64,000 nucleotides of DNA. Source: Eriocheir sinensis (taxonomy: Eukaryota; Arthropoda; Malacostraca; Decapoda; Varunidae). The translations under genes and the position numbers were made by a program. Below, piece after piece: positions 32,674 through 43,802 of this stretch. Within the stretch, counting starts at the first letter, position 1; each line of letters begins with the position of its first letter. The DNA lies in contig NC_066531.1 of assembly GCF_024679095.1 (NCBI RefSeq), positions 5,203,901 to 5,267,900 of the forward strand, in the 5' to 3' direction. The notes below the pieces were generated by a model, which was not told the origin of the DNA, did no database searches, and saw only the letters and a list, made by a program, of their open reading frames with translations.

Positions 32674-33854
32674 TCAAAGACACATCTTATACAGCTTATC
32701 TCTATCATTTAACAGCTTGAAGCCATGACAATCAGGTGTGTCATGTGTGTTAGTCTCATGTAACCAGCACCCGTGCAGTTCACTCGTGTCATCCTTCCTC
32801 CACTTATTCTTACCATCAGCCAAATTGGATAGTGTCCTGGTCACATTTAACAATTGCTTCTCCATGTTTGACTGACTGACATGCAAATCTTTAATCATTT
32901 GTGCAAATCTGGATCCGGAACTTCCACAGCCAACATACTGTTCACATTTGATTTGTTGTTACCAAAAGTTCTTATTGCTGACCCCATATACTCAATCCTA
33001 CTTCTTCGGGTTCGTAAATACTCTAATAACTTTCCAAAGTCCGCACTACAGCCCGTCTTTTTCTTGACTGTTTCCTCATCCATCACTGCTACCCACTCCC
33101 TTTTCTGAGTGGGAGGCATCACTCTTTCCACTAGACCCAAGACATTAGTGGAACTCATTTCTGATTGTAAGTCCATCCTTTTCAAATCTAGAAAACATCT
33201 TTCAACTGTCTCTATCGTCTTAATCAAACCTCTGTCATCTCCCTCTGAAACTGGTCTCAATGCACGCAAATCTCCCATTATCAAATCAACTACTTTCCTG
33301 TGACTGCCATATTTCTGATCCAGTCTCTCATGCATTGCATCATAGTCGTTCTCTAGTCCTCTGACAGCCTGTAATGCATCGCCAGTTAAGCATTGCCTCA
33401 ACACGTATGAATCCTTCCCGTATGTAGGCACAACCAGTCTCTCGTAGTCCTCCTTGAAGTTAGAGAACTCCCTTATGTTACCAGAAAAAGTGGGTGGATC
33501 AAGTTTCTTCACAGAAATATTACTAGTGCCTATAGCCCTTCCACTCGCTCTGACTTTCTGACTCTGAGCTTCCTTGGCCACTTCTAGATCAACCTTAACC
33601 TTTATCTTAGATGCTTCTAATTGTGAAATGTATTCATCTGCCTCCTGCGTCAATTTCCCTTCACTTGCATCTTTATACAGGAGTTCGAGGTATCCTTCAT
33701 TGAGTTTCTCAACGTCTTTAAAGGCTGAATCCACCTCCTCATAAATACCGTTCAATACAGTGGCCGGAGCTGCGTCGTTGTGTGCTGCCAGGAAAGTGTT
33801 GACCTTCCGGGTGAACTTGCCCTTGGCGACTGCCCGCTTATTCTTATTCTTCCA
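32674..33854 (-). pseudogene. BEL/Pao Gag (second copy)
   Basis: The main frame 32895-33860 gives about 320 codons: Lys/Arg-rich start, acidic helix (VEKLNEGYLELLYKDASEGK), then the DUF1759 module with KKLDPPTFSGNIREFSNFKE, KYGSHRKVVDLIMGDL and RVMPPTQKREWVAVMDEE. A second frame (32674-32898) adds a Cys/His remnant (GCWLHETNTHDTPDCHGF). Its nominal ATG at 33860 lies in the SINE, so the true start is lost at the SINE junction. No Pol follows. It is related to, but clearly diverged from, the Gag at 17938-19218. Confidence 0.8.
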
Positions 33855-34013
33855 ATGCAAGATGGCGCCACTATAAGCACTCGCCTGCGCCAGAACGGGC
33901 TGGGCCGACCATCAGGCCCCACCTGGAAGAAGCTTTGGGCCGACCATCAGGCCCCACCGGGAAGATGCCTACCGGCGCAATAGGCAACAACGTAAAAAAA
34001 AAAAAAAAAAAAT
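33855..34013 (+). mobile_element. SINE S1 tail module only
   Basis: Starts ATGCAAGATGGCGCCACTAT, has two GGGCCGACCATCAGGCCCCA units and ends GGCGCAATAGGCAACAACGT plus about 18 A. It has no tRNA head and lies at the broken 5' end of the BEL/Pao gag. Confidence 0.87.
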
Positions 34014-34186
34014 CCTCAATGTCTCCGTCCAACCCCATCTAGCGAGCCGACGCCAGCTGCTCACAGAGTTTCGTTCAGCTTTCCTGTCTTTCTTTTATAG
34101 TCTTTGGCTGTGGGACCACGGCCGCTCCGTCAGCCATTATGTGTTTACATACGTAGCCGCTTCTTCTTCTTCTTTAGACCTGGGCC

Positions 34187-35253
34187 CGAATTCACAAAGG
34201 CTTAGTTCGTAGTTTTGGGCCCTTAGTGCGTGTAGTTTTGAGAACATTGAGATTCACAAAGCTCGCGCGGTAATAACTACCAACTAATCGATGACGTCAA
34301 GGGTTAGCACACGGATTTACAAAGCTTTACCGCGCTCTGTGTGACGCTAAATTTGTTGTTAAATAACTACTGCCTCGGGAGTGTAGTAAACGCTAACAAT
34401 ATTATCATAATTACGTATAAATGCTTATAAATAGCGTTTTTCAACTTGATATATAACTTTGCGAGTAGAGGAAGCCAAATATAATTTAAATAAAATGATG
34501 ATATATACACACTTTGATAGGTATATGATAAGTGTGGGCGGTATGGCAACACCGACACCCGGCCAGGGATTGCCAGACCTCCCTCCTCCTTCATCTTCCC
34601 CTCCCTCCTCCTTCATCTTCCTACCTCCTCATCCATTCATCCATCCATCTCTAGATTTGTCCCTCCGTGGAGCGACCATGGACCTTTGTCGGGTGACAGC
34701 TAGCCCATGAGTTGGGCTGCAGATATGGCAAGACAGTCTTAATTTTCCCTCGTTCCTTCCTTCCGTCCTTCGTTCCTGTCTGCCTCGATATCTGTCCCAT
34801 ATTTATATTTGCTTTCTTCATGCCTCAATCTCCTCCGTATCTTCTTTTTCTTCATCTTAAGCATGTTCGTAGGTAACAAGACATCGAACGGCAAAGTTCC
34901 CTTGACGTAAATGTGCAGCAAACAATGAAATAATTGAATTCGTAGATTACGATTTAGTACAGTTTGCCTTAAAAGGAAGAAAAATGGGAAAAGAGAATGG
35001 GTTTCTTGAACCAGCAGCTGGAGGGGCCTCCCTAGGATTGGCTGACGGTTCTGTAAACGTGCTTGCATTTCGCTGCAAGGCCAATGACGTCATCAACCAA
35101 TCAGCGGTCTCGCTGACTTAGCGCGCCTCTAACTACCATCTGAAGTTTGCTTCGTGAATCTGACGCTAATGTCGGTCGCTAAATCAATAGTGCGTAGTTA
35201 TGTTAGTTCGTAGTTAGTGAGTATGTTTGTGGATTCCGCCCCTGTATCGCACG
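34187..35253. mobile_element. candidate DNA transposon with imperfect inverted ends
   Basis: The left end reads GGGCCCGAATTCACAAAGG; the right end, reverse-complemented, reads GGGGCGGAATCCACAAAC. Both contain a second AGATTCAC(A/G)AAGC further in and several TAGTTCGTAGTT-like motifs. No ORF resembles a transposase and no target duplication was found. Coordinates are approximate. Confidence 0.45.
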
Positions 35254-35519
35254 CAAGGGGCCTCTGGCGGCGAGGAGGTGAACTGATAGCCAATACGGTC
35301 CATTCAGCGGTTCTTAACCTGGGGGTCTGGATCTCCTTGGAACGAGGTGAGTAGTTTTGAGGAATATTGGAATTTTTTCGTATGATGTAAGGTTTTCTGC
35401 ATGTTATACCGTATCAACAACTTCTGTAATAAATTATAAGTGGGAAGAGTTTTACAATCTGTAATAACTTGCTAATAAGTCAATGAAGTAGTCAAGACAA
35501 ATACATTATAATTTTACTG

Positions 35520-36092
35520 TGTACACTAGCTTATAATGTTGCATTTAGTTAAACCAGACTATTATTTTGCATTCATTTACACTAGGCTATTATTTAGCAT
35601 CTAGGAATAATATGCTATTAATTCGAATTCATGAACACTAGGCTATTTAGGAATACCAAGCAATCATTTTGCATTTACGAATACAAAGCTATTATTTTGC
35701 ATTTGGGAGACTAGGCTATTATTTTGCATTCATGAAACTAGTAGGCTATTATGCATTTAGGAATACTAAACTATTATTTTGCATTTAGGAATACTAAACT
35801 ATTATTTTGCATTTAGGAAACTAGTAGGCTATTACGCATCTAGGAATACTAAACTATTATTTTGCATTTAGGAAACTAGGCTATTATTTTGCATTTAGGA
35901 ATACTAAGCTATTATTTTGCATTTAAGAATACTAAGCTATTATTTTGCATCTAGGAAACTAGGCTATTATTTTGCATTTACGAATACTAAGTTATTATTA
36001 TGCATTTAAGAAAACTAGGCTATTATTTTGCATTTACGAATACTAAGTTATTATTATGCATTTAAGAAAACTAGGCTATTATTTAGCAGGAA
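35520..36092. repeat. minisatellite, units about 24-28 bp
   Basis: More than 15 degenerate copies of CTATTATTTTGCATTTAGGA followed by ATACTAAG or AACTAGG. Two unit types (28 and about 24 bp) alternate. Near 35960-36080 a higher-order pair of units is itself duplicated. A (CT)n tract follows. Confidence 0.92.
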
Positions 36093-36108
36093 CGTTTTTT
36101 CTTAAGAT

Positions 36109-36111
<3 letters not shown>

Positions 36112-36167
<56 letters not shown>
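36112..36167. repeat. (CT)n microsatellite
   Basis: About 55 bp of CT repeats right after the minisatellite. Confidence 0.95.
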
Positions 36168-36169
<2 letters not shown>

Positions 36170-36424
36170 CTTCAGGAATTCCACCTACAACACTGGTTTC
36201 CTCACATCCTTAAAAGACATACCATCTATAAATTCTTCGTGGACTTATGAGTGAATCATGTATTACAGAAAGCAATGCAGAACAGATGTCTAGTAATATA
36301 AGTAACAGGGAGCATGAAATTGGAGAAGAGGTAAGGATATTACGTAAAAAAAAAATCTATAAATGCATTCACCGCAAAATAGATCGGTCCAGAGATGCAT
36401 TAGGCTAATATTTTTTAGTATGAT

Positions 36425-36426
<2 letters not shown>

Positions 36427-36487
<61 letters not shown>
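36427..36487. repeat. (CT)n microsatellite
   Basis: About 60 bp of CT repeats; the surrounding 36170-36860 contains no supportable gene. Confidence 0.95.
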
Positions 36488-36490
<3 letters not shown>

Positions 36491-36861
36491 CAAGAGTGGC
36501 TTTAAAATACAGAAACTGAACGGGCAGAAGAGATGTTAGTGTCGTCTTTTAGCGGTGCATAAGTGTTTTGTATATCTTATTGATACTAACACGAACTGAA
36601 ATAAAAATGTGACTTCATGGGTCCATGAGCATTATCAGTGGCAGGCTACATGCAAAATTTAGTGAGGCTAGGACAAAAATAAAGTCATGACGCCTTAGTT
36701 TTGTTTTCAGAGTTTGCCCGCCTAATATTTAGGCGGTTCCGCCGACACCCGTCAAGGATACGGAGTCGATGGTTCAACTCAAAAGTTTTTTTTCAGATAA
36801 TCATAGAAACGTCAAAGAGAGACTACTGGCTACATCTAAGGCTGTGTGCTTGCAGCAACAC

Positions 36862-37173
36862 AAGCTGCAGTTTCCTTAAAAGTGGGTGACTTTGTTATGC
36901 TTCGAGTCCCAGAGACATTCGAAGTTGCCCCCTAAATTCGTGGGCCCACGCCAGATAGTTAGACAACTAGGTGGACACAAATTTGAGCTTCATGACCTCA
37001 TTTTTAATTCGTATGGAATTGTGCATAGTGATCGTCTCAAAAAGACTGACGCCCAGCCTGAGGTCATTGATTTGACTTTAGTTGAACCCGCGAGAACCGG
37101 CTTTTTGCCTCAGCCTGACGATGCCTTGTCTATCTTTCCACCGCACGATTATAAACTTCGTCCTCGCCAATAA
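36862..37173 (+). pseudogene. errantivirus-like gypsy integrase C-terminus
   Basis: After a frame change near 36920 the sequence reads KVGDFVMLRV, PPKFVGPRQIVRQLGGHKFE and IVHSDRLKKTDAQ, which is the SH3-like GPY/F end of integrase in env-bearing gypsy elements. An acidic Pro-rich tail follows, with TAA at 37171-37173. The env-like frame starts 25 bp downstream. All upstream pol and both LTRs are missing. Confidence 0.78.
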
Positions 37174-37197
37174 GAGTTTTTTGCTTGGTTCCAGGAA

Positions 37198-37908
37198 ATG
37201 TTGCCCCTCGCCTTCTACTTCCTTCTGCACTCTGTTCTGGCTGGAGACCCTGCGCACCTCAAGCCGGGAGCCCTCTCTGCTCATTTGGGCCGGGTTTCTC
37301 TGGTTGAAGATGTCCTGTCGGTCCAGTACCCGTTTACTGCTCAGGTAGAAATACCGGGCACTCTGAGGACAATAACGGAACAAGTGACTGAGGTTGTGTT
37401 GCAGCTGGATAGGAATGCTCCTGTAGAGGGTATCACGCGTCTGATGCATGAGCGCATATGGTACTTGAATGACACTCTAACCCTGGCTTTGGAGAACTAC
37501 GCAGACCTTTCCTTTTCTAACCGTACTAAGCGGGGCTTGGTCAATGGGATTGGGCAACTTTTTCTCTTTTCCTTGTCAGAGATTTACAAAGGGCTTTAAA
37601 AATAGGAGAAGAGGAACACCAACTAACACCTTTGTTTGATATGCATGCCATACACCACTACTATCCCTTGCTGAAGTCATTCCTGCCGCCGGAAGCTACG
37701 TATAGTGATTCACCTTCCCTTCGAGTCAAAGGATGAGTTTGAGGCTTATCAGTTGGAACCTTTCCCTTTCTCTGTCAATGATTCGGTGATGGTGCTAGAC
37801 TTACCTGCCACAGTGGTATTAATTCGTAATGATTTGTCGCTTTATGCAACGGGCCAGACGTCAGACCTGGGGACTTCCAAAACTGAGTATCACAGTCTCT
37901 ATTTTTGA
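37198..37908 (+). pseudogene. F-type env-like gene remnant
   Basis: The 133-codon frame from 37198 starts with a signal peptide (MLPLAFYFLLHSVLAG). At residues 109-112 it has RTKR, a furin-type cleavage site, followed by a Gly-rich hydrophobic GLVNGIGQLFLF, as expected for the fusion peptide of baculovirus-F-like errantivirus envelopes. Frameshifts follow at about 37595 and 37695. A further frame (37705-37908) carries the conserved middle region (VIHLPFESKDEFEAYQLEPF). No transmembrane end is visible. Env would sit on the particle surface; this copy is broken at several points and lacks its C-terminus. Confidence 0.72.
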
Positions 37909-37961
37909 AGGATCAACTTAGAGAGATTGCAGGTCACCTGGCGGTACGGGTGGCTTGTTGC

Positions 37962-38333
37962 CTACGTTCCGTCAATTTGACGACCTTTCCGGAGAAGCTC
38001 CATCATGGTGGCCGAAGATATGCCAGCCGTGGCAGGCATGGTGGGCAGGGGCAAGCCAGCCGCGGTGGATATGGTGGGCGGGGGCCTAGACCAGACTGGT
38101 TGAGACGCAGTTAGTGGTGTACCGAATGGCAGAGTGGTGGGTGCGTAAGCTGGCGGTGGGGGTCTGTGAAGGGGTGGTGGGTACCAGTAGTTGAATGGTG
38201 ACACGCCCTGAGGTAGTGAGGTGATCAGAGATGCTACGGTTTCGTTCACCCGGTGTGTGAGTGCGGCCACGTCGGGGTTTGGCGGCTGCTGCGGTGGCGG
38301 TGACGGCTGGCTTGCTGGTGTTGCCATGTACAC
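37962..38333 (-). CDS. Pro-rich open frame, unknown
   Basis: 123 codons on the minus strand: PSPPPQQPPNPDVAALTHRV, then a Pro/Tyr-rich stretch. It has the look of a Gag start or a low-complexity protein. The plus strand is GGT-rich, so the frame may be a by-product of composition. It abuts the palindrome at 38404. I do not recognise it. Confidence 0.25.
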   Translation of the reverse strand: MYMATPASQPSPPPQQPPNPDVAALTHRVNETVASLITSLPQGVSPFNYWYPPPLHRPPPPAYAPTTLPFGTPLTASQPVWSRPPPTISTAAGLPLPTMPATAGISSATMMELLRKGRQIDGT

Positions 38334-38403
38334 GGAGCGCGGGAGCCGAGGTGGGGCGGGGCCGACAGGTGTGTGGTCACTGTGGTGGGCGGTGGTGTAC
38401 GGG

Positions 38404-38573
38404 CCGCATATTCACGAGAAGTAGCACAGATTTTCAGCCCCGCGCCGCGCTCCTCTCTGATTCCCCGGCTGGCTCTCAAGCTCCGCCCACCTCCTCTGCG
38501 CCTCTCTGCCTCTGCCTCGCTGTCAGTGTCACACACACACACTCGCACACTGTGTGTGTAGTCCATGAAACAA

Positions 38574-38628
<55 letters not shown>

Positions 38629-38655
38629 ACACACACACACACACACACACATTCG

Positions 38656-38688
<33 letters not shown>

Positions 38689-38818
38689 CACTGACAGCGA
38701 GGCAAAGGCCGAGAGGCGCAGAGGAGGTGGGAGGAGCTTGAGAGCCAGCCGGCGAATCAGAGAGGAGCGCGGCGCGGGGCTGAAAAGTTGTGCTACTTCT
38801 TGTGAATATGCATACGGC
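38404..38818. repeat. long inverted repeat (hairpin-capable) with microsatellite loop
   Basis: Arms of about 138 bp at 38404-38541 and 38680-38818 are reverse complements with few mismatches (TTTTCAGCCCCGCGCCGCGC in the left arm). The loop of about 140 bp holds (CA), (CT) and (GT) runs. Both arms translate to a shared LALKL(R/L)PPPLRLSA peptide outward, but no gene is evident. Confidence 0.9.
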
Positions 38819-38829
38819 ACAGCAGAGTC

Positions 38830-40050
38830 GTCCATCCCGTAGGCCAGGGCGGCAGCGCCCAAGTCGTGAAGCGTGGGGCGAGGCGCGGCCATCACGGCTG
38901 CACCAGGCACCTCTCACTGCGCCATAATGTAGATGGAAACGCGTTGTTGGTGCAGAGCGTTTACTAGTGCTATGTACAGAGGTCTGAGTTGTGTGGCGAC
39001 CAGTGGGAGACTGCCTGCCCGGAGTGTGGTGGAGGCTCAGGGGCCAGATTCAGAAATGAGGATGTATGTTCGAGGATGTAACTGCCTACATCATTTAGAC
39101 TTACACCCTCCTCACATCCTTTGCTTCATCTGAATTCAGAAAAAAAGGATGTGGGATCAGAGAGCCAGCTGATTGGGCGAAAGCATTCATGACGTCATCA
39201 GGCTCGCCAGCGAATCCAAATCGCTTAAGCAAAGCGTGCCAGCCAATCACAAGGCAGCCGCGGCATCAGCTGTGTGGGAGAAAAGCTTGGAGGAAAAATA
39301 CGGTGTATTATTCCTCCAAGGATAAAATAATACAGAAGTAAGAGATAAATGAAAAGAACAAGTGTAATAGTAGAAAACAAACAAAAGAATAGAAAAGGGA
39401 AAAGCGGAAAGACCAAAGTAGGCTAAAGTAAAAGGAAAATAAAATAGAAAAGCAAGACATCGTGTAGGCAAATTGTACGGAAACAGAGCTCAGAGCAGAG
39501 TGAAGTATCTAAGAGTTTAGACTTTAGTATTTGAGTCTAAATAACGAAGAAGGACCTAAGAAGCGATTCAAAGCGGTACAGGTCAAAAGAACACCGGTCT
39601 TCCTCTTCTTCTTCAGCCGTTGGCGGACCTGACGGCTATAGTGAACTTTACAACATATATTCCATCCACGCTGTAGCACATCACTTTTAACCCTATAAGC
39701 TCCGACGTTTTCAAATTTTCGCGCTTCTAACACCTAGCATCGTACTCATTTATCTGAACAATGATAACGATCATGAACACTAAGTACTGGTACCGAATCA
39801 CTAGTGTAAAACAATAATGAATAATGAGTGAAAAGAAGTTGCTGGAAAGAAAAAAAAGGTATAAAAAAACGGAGGTAACTCCCTCCTTCCCTCCCTCCTT
39901 CCCTCCCTCCCTCTGTCGCTCGGCAGAGGCTACTACTGCAGAGCGAGGGATATTCCCATCACCTTGGACACAGTTCTTGGTGACGGAAATCCCGAGGTGA
40001 CCGACATATTGGTGCTTTTCTTAAGAGAGACCCGCTTGACCGACGATATG
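38830..40050. other. no gene seen
   Basis: Contains a start-like GGGGCCAGATTCAGAAATGA near 39038 resembling DNA-transposon ends such as that at 34187, and a (CTCC/CTTC) tract near 39887-39912. No coding frame is supported. Confidence 0.4.
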
Positions 40051-40169
40051 TAAACAAACTACACGTGAAAGCCCAAATACAGCATCAAAGGTCGCAAGTG
40101 ATTGGCTATCCAGCCCAACCTGAATGATGTGAAAATATTGCAGAAGTTTCAAAATATTTTGATAAATAT

Positions 40170-40183
<14 letters not shown>

Positions 40184-40260
<77 letters not shown>
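40184..40260. repeat. (TA)n array, right arm only
   Basis: About 75 bp of TA at the position where the left arm (about 11855-11880) has only an A/T-rich run. The expansion happened after the arms separated. Confidence 0.92.
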
Positions 40261-40261
<1 letters not shown>

Positions 40262-40663
40262 GATTTTTTTTATTTAAAAAAACATTACATTCAGTTCATC
40301 ACATATTTAAGAAATTTTTTAACATAAATGAAAAACTTGCAAGTGGTGAAACTAAAATAAAGAGCCAGATTTTTCAGTTTCTTATTTTTTTACATTATTT
40401 TTTTTTCACTCGCGCTTAAGCGGTTCACGATTTTTCGTGAAAAAAAAACAGAAAAAAAAATGTATCTTTATTGCCTCTTCATGCCTCTTTAAAATGGTAC
40501 CTAAAACATTTAAATCTAGCACTGATTATTTATTATTACTATTCGCCAAAATTACATATTCTAAGTTTGCAAACATGTTTCTAAGCATATTCCTGATGCA
40601 TGCTAGCTCTTGATATTGCACCTGGTCCCCCTTACAATGTAGGTAAAAATAAAATGTTTGTGT

Positions 40664-40992
40664 TTGGGTAGGCGGTGGCTGAGTGGTTAGCATGCGGGCC
40701 CCCCATTCACCGCTTTCTTGACGATGCGGCTTTGAATCCACCGCTACCACCTGGAATTTTTCAGTCACCGCCGAGCGGCCTAAGACTACCCACATGTTGT
40801 CCTGAAGACCACCCATCAACCCGGACTCTAGAGGACCGTCCAAGTGAATCAAGAATGAGCTCCGGGGGACAGCATGAGCCGATAATAGATGGCGCCACTA
40901 TAAATACTTGCCTGCGCCATGACGGGCTGGGGCCGACCACCAGGCCCCTCAAGAAAGCATATCAGCGCTATAGGCTAACACGTAAAAAAAAA
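40664..40992 (+). mobile_element. tRNA-derived SINE S1, full length (right arm)
   Basis: Head GGTAGGCGGTGGCTGAGTGG with a B-box region near 40735 (TTTGAATCC), body and tail ending ACACGTAAAAAAAAA. It is the allelic partner of 11059-11384, sharing the variant GATAATAGATGGCGCC. Confidence 0.9.
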
Positions 40993-41773
40993 GTATTATC
41001 CTTCTAAGAACTAGGGTTTCAGAAGGCGCGACCTTCCTCATTGTCACCAGGTTTTATCAATAGTTTCCAGCCGCATACCCCTTCACTGACACGTATTTTC
41101 TGCTTTTTCTTTGATCGTTTGGCTGGAGTCTGTGAGCATTTTCTCTGTTTTTCCTGGATCTATCATCATACGACGCTCTGAGAGTTCTGAGCTGGCCGTC
41201 GGCTCCACATTATGCTTTCATGCCTAGCTTCACAGCCAGACGTGCGACTTATCGAAAAAATGCATCAGAAATAATAATAATTACCTGTGTAATAATATTT
41301 TACCATAAATATCGATGTATAAACAAAAAACAGCTGTCGTTCACGTGAGTCAGGGGGTGCGCGGTACCTTTAAATTTGCCCTTTAAATAAAGATTTTTTC
41401 CAAAACCGGCCACTGGTGAATTGTCCAGCCCACATTATCTCTCAGTGGCTTTAACTTATTTTCCATATTTTTCGTAAAATCACTACCGGACGGTCCCCCG
41501 TTAAGTCTCGCTGAGTAGGGGAGTATTATGACCAATGGGGGATGCCGGTCCATGGGGGAGAGGGGGGGGGGGGGGACACAAGGGAGGTGGTAGCGATATA
41601 AATAAAAAAAATACAAGCGGCGGAGAGGGAGGGGTATTTAGGGCCCAACCACCCCCGGACGCGCAAGGGGAAGTAGGGCTATATGATGACCAACTCGGGA
41701 TGCAGGTGCATGGGGGAGAGAGGTGATGGAAGTCTGACCAGAGGAGGAGACTTGACACTTGGATGATGCTTAA

Positions 41774-42699
41774 GTGTAGTGACATACTATGCCGCGTGCT
41801 GTAGCGGTTTGCCGTCGCCGCGCGCGGCAGCGGCAAACCGCGAAAGTTTGAACCTGACATACTATGAGCGGCAAACCGACCTCCAGTGCGGTTCAGTGTT
41901 GTTCGGACATCAGCGGAGGATGGATGTGGCAAATTTCTTTAAAATTGCAACTACCACTTTTCTTTGTTTGTTCTTCCTTGCTGAGGGAATCCCATTCTTC
42001 GTAGACGCCATTAGCTACAGTTACCCAGGCTTTATCTTTTGCCAGTCTATCTTTATACTGATCACAACCCTTGTCCCAGATAGCAGGCTGTTGCTCTACC
42101 ATAGAAATAATCACTTCCGCAGACATATTCAAAAAGTTCACAATTGATATCTGTATATTATTTCTGAAAAACAAACAGGAGTGTGAGCGAGAAACAAAGT
42201 GCACCTGATGAATGCTTCAAAGCTACTGCAGATCAAAGTCATCACAGGCAGGGTTGCCAACTTTGGAATTATAATATTACTTAAAGGTATTATTATCTTG
42301 TTAGTTTAAAGCCACTTCTACCCATATTGGTGAGATTTGTATTAATAGTGAAGCAATGAAAATATAAGGAAATAATAGAAGTGATACATTGAGATTTTCA
42401 ACATACTTACATTAGTAGAAATATATATATACCAGAGAAGATTAGTGTTTTCCCGCCGCCGCGCGCGGCATAGTATGTCAGTAGCCATAGCTTAACATGT
42501 GTTGACTCTGAAAACCGCGACCGCGCGCGGTCGCGGTTTTGATTTCTCCCGCCAACATTTGCGGCAGAAAAAAATCAGACAGCGGCAAGCGTCGGTTTCC
42601 CTAGTATGTCAGGTCCCATAGGATAACACACGCTGGCGGGTTTTTTTTCACCGCTGCCGCGCGCGGCAACGGTTTGCCGCGTCTAGTATGTCACTACAC
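41774..42699. mobile_element. Harbinger-like element, 926 bp, TAA target duplication
   Basis: Perfect 16-bp inverted ends GTGTAGTGACATACTA / TAGTATGTCACTACAC, flanked by TAA at 41771-41773 and 42700-42702. The left arm of the inverted duplication holds the uninterrupted site (plus strand GTGTTAAGCATC at 10271-10282) with a single TAA (as TTA). Subterminal ACATACTA/TAGTATGT motifs recur at about 41859, 42470 and 42602 beside GC-rich palindromes such as CCGCGCGCGG. It encodes only a MADF-like fragment and no transposase, so it is non-autonomous. A 3-bp TAA duplication and a MADF/Myb partner gene are typical of PIF/Harbinger. Confidence 0.88.
41893..42204 (-). pseudogene. MADF/Myb-like DNA-binding fragment
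   Basis: The likely start is Met27 (base 42126): SAEVIISMVEQQPAIWDKGC, DQYKDRLAKDKAWVTVANGV and YEEWDSLSKEEQ. The spaced aromatic residues (IW, AW, EEW) fit a MADF domain, the DNA-binding partner protein of Harbinger transposases. The domain ends early and the following residues are out of frame, so this is an internal-deletion remnant. Confidence 0.68.
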
Positions 42700-43317
42700 T
42701 AACACTTACAACACTCCTACTTGTGATCAATTTAAATTTTACCTCTGGCCTTAAACGCCATCACCATTGTCCTGCACAAGGTCTTGGACCACCCCAAACA
42801 AAATGCAGCAATCATTTGAGGGCGGAGTGTAATATGCTGGAAGCGGACCCAAACACCTGGCCGTCCTAGTGTTGAGGGGGAGGGCGGGTTGTCGAGATGC
42901 TTGACTTTTTAATGTTTTTGATAAATTACGTCAAAGGCGAGACTGATACACTCAAAGCAGGTACTCAGCAAATATTGTAATACAAACAGAATTTAAAAAA
43001 AAAGTTCAGTTATGATTTATTTCGCAGGGTTTTCATGCAGGAAAGATTTTTAAAGAGGAGAACCTTGCATTGGTCATTTATATTCTCGTTTACCAATAAA
43101 TAAAACAACGAGAATGATCAATCCATTTCTATTAACAACAGTATCACTTATTGCATTGACGTGCAATAGGTGCACCTAACATCGCCAAATGTGGGGTACA
43201 AACTTGGCAGAGTAATTGTTTTTTGTGCCTCGAGCGACGGTAGTGAGCTAAAGAATAGCCTATTCGGATTTTTTATTTTATAAATGATCCACGATACATA
43301 CTATAGTTAACTCGCGC

Positions 43318-43802
43318 TTAAACAGAGTGGAGTCTAAGGCTCTTCGTCTCATCAGCACTCCTCCTCCTACTGATAGTCTTCTACCTCTTAAATTCCGTCG
43401 CGATGTTGCCTCTCTTTCTATCTTCTATCGCTATCTCCACGCTGACTGCTCTTCTGAACCTGCTAACTGCATGCTTCCCCCCCTCCCGCGGCCCAGCTGC
43501 ACACGACTTTCTACTCATGCTCATCCCTATACTGTCCAAACCCCTTATGCAAGAGTTAACCAACATCTTCAGTCTTTCATCTCTCACACTGGTAAACTCT
43601 GGAACAATCTTCCTTCATCTGTATTTCCTCCTGCCTACGACTTGAACTTTTTCAAGAGGAGGGTATCCTCCCGAAGTTGACCTCTCTTTCGGCCACCTCT
43701 TTTGATTCTTTTTTTTGGGGGGGAGCAGCGAGTAGCGGGCTTTTTTTAATTAGTTTCCTTTTTTTGTGTGCCCTTGAGCTGTCTCCTTTGTCGTAAAAAA
43801 AA
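43318..43802 (+). pseudogene. LINE-A C-terminus and 3' UTR (right arm)
   Basis: The frame 43327-43680 begins in ESKALRLISTPPPTDS, ends with FFKRRVSSRS and stops at 43680. The 3' UTR (GGGGGAGCAGCGAGTAGCGG, then TGCCCTTGAGCTGTCTCC) ends in an A tract at 43794-43802. This is the best 3' end of the family in the window. It lies 5' of the RT fragment at 45045-45890, in permuted order. Confidence 0.85.

Noticed and set aside
35520..36092. CRISPR-like array
   Set aside because: Units are direct, degenerate and contiguous without unique spacers; it is a minisatellite in a eukaryotic genome.
38261..38910. Overlapping open frames with HTHTHT and SLSLSL runs
   Set aside because: They read across the palindrome and its microsatellite loop on both strands.
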